This document shows positions 1-7,691 of a DNA stretch of 39,567 nt, one piece after another; within the stretch, counting starts at the first letter, position 1, and each line of letters opens with the position of its first letter. Origin of the DNA: Gammaproteobacteria bacterium (GTDB taxonomy: Bacteria > Pseudomonadota > Gammaproteobacteria > Arenicellales > Arenicellaceae); contig JAFMHC010000018.1 of NCBI GenBank assembly GCA_017854775.1, forward strand, positions 1 through 39,567, read 5' to 3'. The notes beneath the pieces are model-generated. The model ran no database searches and was not told the origin of the DNA. It was given only the letters and a program-made list of their open reading frames with translations. The position numbers and the translations under genes are program-made.

Positions 1-134
1 CACCGCCGACTCCAACGCCGACACCGACACCGACACCGACTCCGACTCCGACTCCGACTCCGACTCCGACTCCGACGCCGACCCCAACGCCGACGCCAAC
101 GCCGACTCCAACGCCGACTCCAACGCCGACGCCG
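1..134 (+). repeat. ACNCCN hexanucleotide tandem repeat
   Basis: The DNA is a run of hexamers alternating ACT/ACA/ACG with CCG/CCA, encoding Thr-Pro. The central part has several identical ACTCCG copies in a row. The array continues off the left edge, so its full length is unknown. Because the unit is 6 bp, gain or loss of copies changes length without shifting frame. Confidence 0.85.
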
Positions 135-308
135 GATGAAACTCCAGAGCAACCGCCGATGACTCCTCCTGACGATATTATTAATGACGTTGTGGCAGTT
201 GATCGCGGTACCCCGGAATCGAGAGACCCGAGCGTGAGACGTCTTGATCAACCAACTCGTGATGAAGACGAAGATGAAATTAGAAGCTTTGAGAACCAGT
301 GTCGTTAG
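1..308 (+). CDS. C-terminal end of a Thr-Pro repeat protein (5' truncated)
   Basis: An open frame enters from the left edge (codons starting at position 3) and ends at TAG 306-308. The first ~45 codons are an almost pure Thr-Pro repeat built from ACN-CCN hexanucleotide units. The tail of ~55 residues is acidic and polar (a DEDEDE run near the end) and closes in FENQCR, with one terminal cysteine. Thr-Pro tracts are usually extended linkers or wall- or periplasm-spanning stalks, so this may be the end of a surface or periplasmic protein. FecR-domain proteins often sit next to CHASE2 cyclases, as here, but the visible part contains no FecR sequence, so that identity is only a guess from context. 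The function is not recognised. Confidence 0.7.
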   Translation, partial: PPTPTPTPTPTPTPTPTPTPTPTPTPTPTPTPTPTPTPTPTPTPDETPEQPPMTPPDDIINDVVAVDRGTPESRDPSVRRLDQPTRDEDEDEIRSFENQCR

Positions 309-388
309 ATCGTTGTTGCAACACGGTTGCTTGAAGCTTTAAGAGGCTTCACCTCGCGATAAGCGCTTATAGCATCGGACAATAAAAA

Positions 389-422
389 GGCTAACCCTAT
401 GAATGTAGGGTTAGCCTTTTTT
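389..422. terminator. Strong intrinsic terminator, probably bidirectional
   Basis: A perfect 11-bp stem (GGCTAACCCTA at 389-399 and TAGGGTTAGCC at 406-416) encloses a 6-nt loop. It is followed by six T residues on the plus strand and preceded by AAAAA (384-388), which would form a U tract for minus-strand transcripts. It lies between the converging Thr-Pro protein gene (plus) and the cyclase gene (minus) and can serve both. Confidence 0.92.
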
Positions 423-480
423 ATTTAAGCCGCTTAGTACTAACTAAATTGTTTGAGTATTGTTATTGACTTAAATACCA

Positions 481-2748
481 TTACTTAGTGGTGAAGGTAT
501 AAACTCCGTCCCAGTCAGACGCTGGAGGTTCGGCCAAAAAGTGTTTACAGCGGCTGATGTACAGTTGATGCACGAACCGTTCTCCGAATTCTCGGTTTAA
601 GCGCTCGAGTACGCTAATCGCTTCAGAGAATTTCTGTTGCTTATAAAGATCGAGTGCCGCATGGAAGCGATCGCGTTCGTCTTTCTCACCAATGCTTACT
701 TCCTCGCTCAAACCGATTGGTTCGAGAATCGTCACCGGTTCGTCTTTTCCCTTCACCCGCACGTGGTCTAAGATTCTGTATTCGTATTCCGGCGCTTCGG
801 CTGCGGTAAATTCAGTGACAATAAATAACACACCATATTCTTTAGTCAGACCTTCCACTCGCGCACCCAAATTTACTGAGTCGCCTAAAACGGTGTAGGC
901 CATGCGAAACTCCGAGCCCATGTTGCCAACGTTCATATTGCCGGTGTTCAAACCGATGCCGATTTTAACTTCAGGCCAACCCTTAGCCGCAAAACGTTCA
1001 TTCAATGGACCGAGTTCTTCTAACATTGCCATGCCTGATTGCACTGCTGCGCTAGCATGGTTTTCATTCGACACAGGAGCTCCCCAGAAGGCCATCATGG
1101 CATCGCCCATATATTTATCGATAGTTCCATGGTTGTCGTGAACGATGCGCGTCATGGGGCTAAGGAGCTCGTTCATCAAGGTTGACAGTGATTTAGGGTC
1201 TAGGCCTTCGGATATATTTGTGAACCCTCGAACATCGCTGAAGAGCACGGTGAGCTGCTCTCTCCTGGCCTCTAAATTATAGGCTTCGGGGTCTTTTGAC
1301 ATCTCATCAACCAATTCGGGCGGTATATATTGGCCGAACAGACCACTAAGCTTGGCCTTATTACGTGATTCGAAGAAATAGCCGTAGGCCATATTAATCA
1401 TGTACAGTCCGGTTGCCAACGACAGCAGCGGGGCAATCGTCAAGATGGTGTTCTCATATGTCCATAGATACATATTGCCCGCGACTAGCGCTGCTGACGA
1501 CAATAGCCACAACAAGGTTTGCGTGGTGGCACCAAGCATCGGCAATAAAACCGAGAGTAAAACACCAATCAGCAAGATCAATAAAAATTCAGCGCTCGCG
1601 GCATAATACGGCCGAGACCTAAAGCTCGCGTCGAGCATGCCGGTGATCGTCGCCGCATGCACTTCAACCCCAGGGTAGTTGTTTTGTTGCAGCGGTGTAT
1701 TTCTTAGATCGACTAAGCCCGCTGCCGTGGTGCCAACAATGCCGATCACATACTGCAAATCCTCTGGGTTTTTAACCGTTTGATTTAATATGTCGGTAGC
1801 TGAAATATAGCGAAAGCTGTATGCGCGGCCGGTATACGGAATATAGGTAGAGCCATGTGGATCAATTGGCACTGTACCTGTGCCGATATCTAAGCCCTCA
1901 ATTACTTCTTTGCCTTGTTCGTCGATTGCCGTGATCAGCTCGGTTTCACTGACTAAATAATTTCGCGCTAAGGCTAATGATAGCGATTCATAAATTGCGC
2001 CATCAAACTTTTCCAACAGCTGGATACGGCGTAAAATTCCATCCCTATCTTGCGATGGAATGGAATAGAAACCGCCGCCAAGTGCGTTCTCTTGTAGCTC
2101 TGGGACATTGCCGGTATAGCTCGTCACCAAGGCTTCGACCATTTCGCCATTATTTGCGTGTTCGCTTCTATCATCGGTACTTTGCAGCGTAAGCATATCG
2201 TAGTAGGGCGTGCCTTTTTCGAATGCTGGTGCAGCTAGAACACCGGTGCGGGTTGAGCGAGTAATACTTTTATCGAAGTAATAGCCCATAATGACTTGCC
2301 GGTCTTTAAGCGACTGTGCGAATACAGCATCAGGATTCAAGTAAGGCTTGTAGTCCTGAAAACGGTTTAGAAAGGCCTCATCGTTACTTTGCGATGCGAG
2401 TGTCTCGAGCAACTCAAGCTCTTCAGACGAATCACGCTCTGCGAATACCACGTCAAAGCCGAGAATATCGAGTTGGTAAACATCGAACAAAGTGTCAATC
2501 AATTTTGCTAGTTTTACTCGGTTCCATGGCCAGTGGCCTTCTTCAACTAAGCTTCGCTCGTCTATATCGATAATTACCACGCGCGGGTCTACTGCTTTTT
2601 CAGTGACTGTCGCAGCGAGTCGGGTGTCGTAGGCGATAAGCTCTAGTTTGTCCAGTAGCGGCAAGTCAATTTTGTTGCGCTCCCAAGCGATAAATACGCT
2701 GGTAAGAATGAGACCAACAAGGATTCTACTAAAGTACTTTTTTATCAT
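481..2748 (-). CDS. CHASE2-domain adenylate (class III nucleotidyl) cyclase
   Basis: A 755-residue membrane-bound class III cyclase that would make cAMP (possibly cGMP) in the cytoplasm in response to a periplasmic signal. An N-terminal membrane segment (about 8-22) is followed by a periplasmic CHASE2 sensor (about 30-380, with the typical VVIIDIDERSL start), three closely spaced membrane segments (about 385-455), then the catalytic domain (about 495-675). That domain has metal ligands D505 (FSDVRGF) and D549 (YMGDA), Lys545 as expected for ATP rather than GTP selection, and VLGDSVNLGARVEG. A TPR-like helical tail follows (about 690-735). An AAGG lies about 11 nt upstream of the ATG. The gene is divergent from the MBL hydrolase gene, with an inverted repeat between them. 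Class and topology are clear; the signal sensed is unknown. Confidence 0.93.
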   Translation of the reverse strand: MIKKYFSRILVGLILTSVFIAWERNKIDLPLLDKLELIAYDTRLAATVTEKAVDPRVVIIDIDERSLVEEGHWPWNRVKLAKLIDTLFDVYQLDILGFDVVFAERDSSEELELLETLASQSNDEAFLNRFQDYKPYLNPDAVFAQSLKDRQVIMGYYFDKSITRSTRTGVLAAPAFEKGTPYYDMLTLQSTDDRSEHANNGEMVEALVTSYTGNVPELQENALGGGFYSIPSQDRDGILRRIQLLEKFDGAIYESLSLALARNYLVSETELITAIDEQGKEVIEGLDIGTGTVPIDPHGSTYIPYTGRAYSFRYISATDILNQTVKNPEDLQYVIGIVGTTAAGLVDLRNTPLQQNNYPGVEVHAATITGMLDASFRSRPYYAASAEFLLILLIGVLLSVLLPMLGATTQTLLWLLSSAALVAGNMYLWTYENTILTIAPLLSLATGLYMINMAYGYFFESRNKAKLSGLFGQYIPPELVDEMSKDPEAYNLEARREQLTVLFSDVRGFTNISEGLDPKSLSTLMNELLSPMTRIVHDNHGTIDKYMGDAMMAFWGAPVSNENHASAAVQSGMAMLEELGPLNERFAAKGWPEVKIGIGLNTGNMNVGNMGSEFRMAYTVLGDSVNLGARVEGLTKEYGVLFIVTEFTAAEAPEYEYRILDHVRVKGKDEPVTILEPIGLSEEVSIGEKDERDRFHAALDLYKQQKFSEAISVLERLNREFGERFVHQLYISRCKHFLAEPPASDWDGVYTFTTK

Positions 2749-2785
2749 CGGATAATGGGCCTTCTCAGTGCTATTATAGATACCA

Positions 2786-2816
2786 ATATTTATGCCATTC
2801 TATTCGGCATCAATAT
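2786..2816. promoter_or_regulatory. Inverted repeat between the cyclase and MBL genes
   Basis: Arms ATATTTATGCC (2786-2796) and GGCATCAATAT (2806-2816) are complementary at 10 of 11 positions and separated by 9 nt. The element sits 38 bp upstream of the cyclase start, in the 175-bp divergent region. It could be an operator for a dimeric regulator or a leader hairpin; no family can be assigned. Confidence 0.4.
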
Positions 2817-2923
2817 CGAGATCTATATGTAATCGCTTTTATAAAGCTTTTAGGTCTAATAGTTGAAGTGATCATCGCGATAGGCTATAAATTAGAAGCT
2901 ACTGATAGGGTCAAATAAGAATA

Positions 2924-4105
2924 ATGATAGGCGACATAGAAAACCTACGAATACACTTTTATGGTGTTCAGGGCAGTGGTTCAGTTTTCCCCCAAAAGGA
3001 AGAGCGAGATTACATTCGCTTGAACTCCGACTTAGAACTTTTAAATAAAGCGTTTTCCAAACTACAAGAAAAAACAAATGCTAACAATACTCTAAATTGT
3101 TCGGTCGAAGAAATCTTGGGTGGCCCAGTAAACGCCGAATCATTGACGCTGTTTCGAGAAAGTTTAGAGCCACAAGAGCAACCGGTTTTCGGCGGTTGGA
3201 CTACGTGTTTCAGATTAGAAACGTCCGACGGCTACGACATTGTAATTGACTGCGGTAGTGGTTTTCGACTGTGTGCCCAGGATCTTGAAAAAAAATGGGG
3301 CGATAAAGAGCAGCGCACGCTCTATATTTTAGGTACTCACGCGCATTTCGATCACACTGAAGGTTTCGACCAGTCGAACGTTTGCTTTGACCCGCGCAAC
3401 CATATTCACTTTCTGGCCAATCGGTCTTACCTCACTTCATTAGACCGCCATCTCGGGATTTTCTCTCATCAAGCGAACCGAAAAGATGAAGGGCGGCCAA
3501 CGCCATTGAATTACGAAATGATGCCGGCCAGCTTTGAATCTACTGAAATTAGAGATATTGCTAAAGATGGCGCAGAAGATAATCCAATGGTTAGCCAATA
3601 TCATGATGTTGGTGAGCCAATTAAGATAGGTAAAACCACTATTCAACCGTTTAGTGTTTTTCACCCAGACCCGTGTCTCGCCTATCGTATAGAGCATAAT
3701 GGCAAGGTGTTCGTTTTTTGTACTGACCATGAGTTGCGTCGAGGTGACGACCCTGATTTTCATCTGCAAGTCGCTAGCTTAGATGCTGAACAGCGCTTGG
3801 TAGAGCAGGCGATGAACGCCGATGTGCTGTATCGAGATGGTCAGTTCTTGCGTGATGAATACGATGCCAAAAAGCCCTTAGGCGGTGCCCAAGGCGTGGC
3901 ACGAAAAGACTGGGGGCATAGTTGCATTGAAGACGTCGTTGATATGGCGATAAAGGCTAATGTAAAACACACTTACATTGGCCATCATGACCCGAGTCGC
4001 CGATGGTCTGAACTAGTCGAGATCGATCAAGACCTTGAGCAGCAATCGAAGACTGAAGGGCGGCACTTTGAATTAGCTAAAGCCGAAACTATTATAGATC
4101 TATAA
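2924..4105 (+). CDS. MBL-fold metallo-hydrolase
   Basis: A 393-residue cytoplasmic protein with no signal peptide. The metallo-beta-lactamase metal motif is H139-A-H141-F-D143-H144, preceded by IVIDCGSGF (about 107-113). Further candidate ligands are H247 (FHPDP), D268 (CTDHE), H332 (WGHS) and H354/H355 (GHHDP). The GGWTTCFRLE start of the core and the long region between the metal motif and the C-terminal histidines resemble the RNase Z/cyclic-nucleotide-phosphodiesterase-like MBL group more than lactamases. Divergent pairing with an adenylate cyclase makes a phosphodiesterase role tempting, but this is inference. The start at 2924 has no obvious Shine-Dalgarno. The 3' end overlaps its own terminator hairpin. 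Substrate is unknown; fold assignment is secure. Confidence 0.9.
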   Translation: MIGDIENLRIHFYGVQGSGSVFPQKEERDYIRLNSDLELLNKAFSKLQEKTNANNTLNCSVEEILGGPVNAESLTLFRESLEPQEQPVFGGWTTCFRLETSDGYDIVIDCGSGFRLCAQDLEKKWGDKEQRTLYILGTHAHFDHTEGFDQSNVCFDPRNHIHFLANRSYLTSLDRHLGIFSHQANRKDEGRPTPLNYEMMPASFESTEIRDIAKDGAEDNPMVSQYHDVGEPIKIGKTTIQPFSVFHPDPCLAYRIEHNGKVFVFCTDHELRRGDDPDFHLQVASLDAEQRLVEQAMNADVLYRDGQFLRDEYDAKKPLGGAQGVARKDWGHSCIEDVVDMAIKANVKHTYIGHHDPSRRWSELVEIDQDLEQQSKTEGRHFELAKAETIIDL

Positions 4106-4122
4106 TTCGTTTCGGCTTTCTT
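4081..4122 (+). terminator. Intrinsic terminator overlapping the MBL stop codon
   Basis: AGCCGAAAC (4081-4089) pairs with GTTTCGGCT (4109-4117), followed by TTCTTT. The loop contains the self-complementary TTATAGATCTATAA, extending the stem. The 5' arm lies inside the last codons of the MBL gene and the stop codon (4103-4105) lies within the hairpin, so coding end and terminator are merged. Confidence 0.8.
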
Positions 4123-4238
4123 TGTCCGCGTATGTAAGAGAGCGTTAAGTTCGAATCGACAATGCCTCAAAATCCCATCAAGAGCACTCAGAACTTAACT
4201 CAAGAGCTAATTGAGTGGGTGACAATTGATAGTGACTT

Positions 4239-5645
4239 TTAGAGAACCTTACTCTTAATTACCAGCATTTTCTCACGGGTCATTTCGTGCATCGAATATT
4301 GAATGCCACCCATACCGATTCCAGATGCGTCGCGTCCACCAAACGGCATCCAATCTACCCTGAAAGCGGTATGGTCGTTAACCATAACGGCTGTCGCATT
4401 GAGTCGGTTACTGGTATCTAAGGCATCGTCGAGAAGCGTGGTAAATACCGCTGCCTGAAAGGCAAAAGGCAAACCATTGGCTCTGGCAATAGCGTCGCTT
4501 TTATCTGTATAAGAATAAACGCAAACAACCGGCCCGAAAATTTCTAATTGAGAAACTTGAGCATCTTCGGCAGGGTTTAGAATGACTGTCGGTGCATAAC
4601 ACGTCTCCGAAATTCGCTTGCCACCGCATAACACTTTGCCCCCAGACTGCTCGGCTTCTTCAACCCAGTCAGCGATACGGTCGACCTCTTTTGTAGTAAT
4701 CAATGGCCCGACTTCAGTGTTCGGGTCGAGTTGGTCACCAACAATAAGTTTAGATGCTTTGTCGGCAAGCTGCTTAGCGAAATCGGCCGCGCGTGATTGG
4801 TGCACATACACACGCTGAACCGAAACACATACCTGACCAGCATGATAAAATCCACCTTTGGTTAGGCTATCGAGCATTTCCTCAGCATCGCTCTCGTTAT
4901 CGAACGCGCTCTGATCGACGATTACTGGAGCCGCGCCACCATGCTCTAAGGCTGAGCGCGTGCCAGGTGAGAGCTTGGATTGCAACATCCAACCCACCTT
5001 GGCCGAGCCAATAAAGGAGAAGAAATTTACTCGTTGATCGCAGACCATTCGTTCGGAATCTTCACGGCTGGTTAGCAGCGCAGTACACCAGCCCTCTGGC
5101 AGACCGGCCTCGTGCAGAATTTCGACAAAGCGAAGACAAGACAGTGGCGTTAGCGCCGCAGGTTTAATCAGCACTGGGCAACCAACCGCGAGTGCCGGTA
5201 TGGTCTGGTGCACAATTAAGTTCAGCGGGTGGTTAAACGCGCTGACCGAGCAGACAACACCAATCGGTTCTCGCTGGGTGAAGGCGATTCGATTCGTCGA
5301 CGAGGTGGTGTGCCCCATTGGAATTTGCTCGCCTTTGATTTGAGGAATGTGTTCAATCGCTAATTTGACGCCGTTGATTGCACGAAGCACCTCAACTTTG
5401 GAATCAACATACGGCTTGCCGCCTTCACTTGCGGCAAGTTGAGTGAGCTCCTCAACTTGCTCACTCATTATCTCGATCACCCGCTCGAGTATCTCTACTC
5501 GCTGGTGCGCGGGTAACCAGTTGTCACGATTCTCGATTAGGCTGTGCGCCTTGCTAATGGCGCTTTCAAGTTGTCCAGCTGTGCTCACCGGCACGCTTTT
5601 TATTAAGCTTTGGTCGAATGGGTTGTTAACCTGAATAGTACTCAT
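4239..5645 (-). CDS. NAD(P)-dependent aldehyde dehydrogenase family protein
   Basis: A 468-residue ALDH-superfamily enzyme oxidising an aldehyde to an acid or acyl product. Catalytic features visible are the oxyanion Asn138 (SAFNHPLN), cofactor Lys161 (VLIKPA), the FIGSAKVG cofactor-binding turn (about 211-218), general base Glu234 (ALEHGG) and nucleophile Cys273 (GQVCVS). EIFGPVV near the C-terminus is also typical. Length is normal for the family. It lies 61 bp downstream of the ThDP enzyme on the same strand, so the two are probably one transcript; the ThDP enzyme may release an aldehyde that this enzyme oxidises. A GAGG lies about 12 nt before the ATG. The specific substrate cannot be read from the sequence. 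Confidence 0.93.
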   Translation of the reverse strand: MSTIQVNNPFDQSLIKSVPVSTAGQLESAISKAHSLIENRDNWLPAHQRVEILERVIEIMSEQVEELTQLAASEGGKPYVDSKVEVLRAINGVKLAIEHIPQIKGEQIPMGHTTSSTNRIAFTQREPIGVVCSVSAFNHPLNLIVHQTIPALAVGCPVLIKPAALTPLSCLRFVEILHEAGLPEGWCTALLTSREDSERMVCDQRVNFFSFIGSAKVGWMLQSKLSPGTRSALEHGGAAPVIVDQSAFDNESDAEEMLDSLTKGGFYHAGQVCVSVQRVYVHQSRAADFAKQLADKASKLIVGDQLDPNTEVGPLITTKEVDRIADWVEEAEQSGGKVLCGGKRISETCYAPTVILNPAEDAQVSQLEIFGPVVCVYSYTDKSDAIARANGLPFAFQAAVFTTLLDDALDTSNRLNATAVMVNDHTAFRVDWMPFGGRDASGIGMGGIQYSMHEMTREKMLVIKSKVL

Positions 5646-5706
5646 AGTTTTGTTTTACCTCAGCCTGTTGAGCTGCGCTTGTGTATTCCGGGTTAAAAAT
5701 AGCGAA

Positions 5707-7347
5707 TTAAATAATGCACGCGCTTTCTTTGAGTAATACATTTAAGATTGAATGATTCAAAGAATAGTCGATTGGTAAGTCGATGATATGTACCCCTTTC
5801 GAGTTCAGTGCGGTATCTAAAATGCTTTGGAATTGCTCATCTGATTCAGCGCGGTAACCATGGGCACCAAAACTTTCAGCGTACATTACGAAATCGGGAT
5901 TTTTGAAATCTAAGCCGAAGTTGTCAAAGCCAACACCCTCTTGCTTCCACTTAATCATGCCGTAAGCGCTGTCGTTGAGAATAATTACGACTAGGTCTAA
6001 GCCCATGCGAACAGCTGTCTCGATTTCTTGCGAGTTCATCATAAAGCCACCATCGCCATTGATCGACACTACTTTACGATTAGGGTGAATTTGCTTTGCG
6101 GCCATGGCCGAGGGTAAGCCTGCACCCATCGTCGCCAATGCATTATCGAGCAGCATAGTATTGGGTGCGCGGCATTCATAATTTCGCGCAAACCAAATTT
6201 TGTATACGCCATTATCCAAGGTGACAATGTCTTCGTCATCCAAATTCTGGCGTAGCAAATTGACCAAACGTTGAGGCAACATAGGAAAGCGATCGTCTTT
6301 AAAGTACTTAGTTATATGGCTGTCTACTTTATCTTTAACACGCTTAAAGTAGCTAAAATCTCGATCCTCAGAAATCTTTATTTTCTCAGAGATTTCCCAC
6401 ATTGACGATGAGATATCGCCAACAACGTTAAGTTGCGGAAAGTAGACATCGTCGATTTGCGCCGCGAAAAAGTTCAAATGAATCACTTTTTTACCACCTT
6501 TCTCCATAAAGAATGGCGGCTTTTCGATGACATCATGACCAACATTGATGATTAGGTCAGAGCGTTCGATCGCACAGTGTAAATAGTCGTTGGACGACAG
6601 CGCCGCAGTGCCTAAATATTGCGGGTGACGTTCATCGATTACGCCCTTACCTAATTGTGTATTGAAGAAATAAATACCAGTTTCGTCAATGAATTTGCGT
6701 AACATTTTACCGGCGAGTTTTCGATTGGCGCCAGCACCAACTAATAAAAGAGGTAGCTTGGCATTTTGAATCATCTCGACAGCGGCATCAATCGACTTAT
6801 GGTCAGCACTTGGGCGGCGGTGGCCAACAACCTCAAAAAGGGATGCATCAGTTTCTTCTTCAGCGATGTCTTCTGGCAGTTCCAAGTAGGCTGCACCAGG
6901 TCGTTCTTCCATCGCGATTCTAAAAGCGTCACGCACCATTGCTGGCACATTATTGCCATCAACGATCTGTTCAGAGTACTTAGTAATTGGCTTCATTAGC
7001 CCGACTACATCAACGATTTGGAATCGACCTTGCTTGCTCTTGCGAATCGGCTTTTGGCCCGCTAACATGATCATTGGCATGGCGCCCAATTGTGCGTAAG
7101 CGGCTGATGTTACAAAGTTTGTTGCGCCAGGGCCCAAGGTCGACAGACACACTCCAGGCTTGCCAGTAAGGCGACCGTAGGTGGCCGCCATGAAGCCAGC
7201 GGCTTGTTCGTGACGAGTTAGAATTAGCCTGATTGAGGAACCTTGAAGAGAATCTAAAAAATCTAAATTTTCTTCTCCAGGTATACCATAGATGTATTCA
7301 ACGCCTTCATTTTCTAGTGCTTTTACGAACAGGTCGGAAGTCTTCAT
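5707..7347 (-). CDS. Acetolactate-synthase-like ThDP-dependent enzyme
   Basis: A 546-residue member of the IlvB/pyruvate-decarboxylase superfamily. The N-terminal Pyr domain carries catalytic Glu47 (RHEQAAGFMAA) and LGPGATN (71-77). The central domain is about 185-340. The C-terminal PP domain has the ThDP-Mg motif GDG 431-433 to Asn458 (NDSAYGMI). Annotation pipelines usually call such proteins acetolactate synthase large subunit, but no small regulatory subunit gene is adjacent and the partner is an aldehyde dehydrogenase. A catabolic 2-oxo acid decarboxylase or carboligase is therefore equally plausible, rather than branched-chain amino acid synthesis. AGAGGG about 6 nt before the ATG is a good ribosome-binding site. 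First gene of a two-gene minus-strand operon, divergent from gdhA. Confidence 0.9.
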   Translation of the reverse strand: MKTSDLFVKALENEGVEYIYGIPGEENLDFLDSLQGSSIRLILTRHEQAAGFMAATYGRLTGKPGVCLSTLGPGATNFVTSAAYAQLGAMPMIMLAGQKPIRKSKQGRFQIVDVVGLMKPITKYSEQIVDGNNVPAMVRDAFRIAMEERPGAAYLELPEDIAEEETDASLFEVVGHRRPSADHKSIDAAVEMIQNAKLPLLLVGAGANRKLAGKMLRKFIDETGIYFFNTQLGKGVIDERHPQYLGTAALSSNDYLHCAIERSDLIINVGHDVIEKPPFFMEKGGKKVIHLNFFAAQIDDVYFPQLNVVGDISSSMWEISEKIKISEDRDFSYFKRVKDKVDSHITKYFKDDRFPMLPQRLVNLLRQNLDDEDIVTLDNGVYKIWFARNYECRAPNTMLLDNALATMGAGLPSAMAAKQIHPNRKVVSINGDGGFMMNSQEIETAVRMGLDLVVIILNDSAYGMIKWKQEGVGFDNFGLDFKNPDFVMYAESFGAHGYRAESDEQFQSILDTALNSKGVHIIDLPIDYSLNHSILNVLLKESACII

Positions 7348-7691
7348 TTATTACCCTCTTGTTGAGTAGTGCTTTTATTATTTTTAAGCTTCAACGGCGA
7401 TCGATATATTGTCAACCGAAGCCTATAAAGCGACACTTTGAGTGTGCACGAGTAGCCCGAGTACCAGTATAGGTACGGGCGTGTTTAGAGTAAAACTTGT
7501 TTGCCCTAACTATGCAATAGAACAAAAGGATTATAGACATTAGGTGTCTATGCCAGTAAAAAGGGTTTATTGTTCGATGAGTCTAACGACAATAGGGGTA
7601 AATCTGGGGAGTCAACCAAAGAGGGCTATATCTTTTGACAGCCCACTAGAGATTACTGCGGCTCTTAAAATGAGCTATTCATAATAAAAAG
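7348..7691. other. Divergent intergenic region between the ThDP enzyme and gdhA
   Basis: 344 bp without a convincing gene; it must hold the promoters of both divergent units. Two structured elements are visible: a hairpin of GCCCG..TACC (7455-7465) with GGTACGGGC (7472-7480), and a perfect inverted repeat ATAGACA/TGTCTAT (7533-7551, 5-nt spacer). A TTGACA occurs at 7636-7641 but no good -10 hexamer lies at the right distance, so no promoter is called. Confidence 0.6.
7533..7551. promoter_or_regulatory. Perfect inverted repeat upstream of gdhA
   Basis: ATAGACA, 5-nt spacer, TGTCTAT. The 19-bp size and position between two divergent starts fit a dimeric repressor or activator site. The cognate regulator is not identifiable. 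Confidence 0.35.

Noticed and set aside
7636-7660. TTGACA as a sigma-70 -35 box for gdhA
   Set aside because: No acceptable -10 hexamer occurs 16-18 bp downstream.
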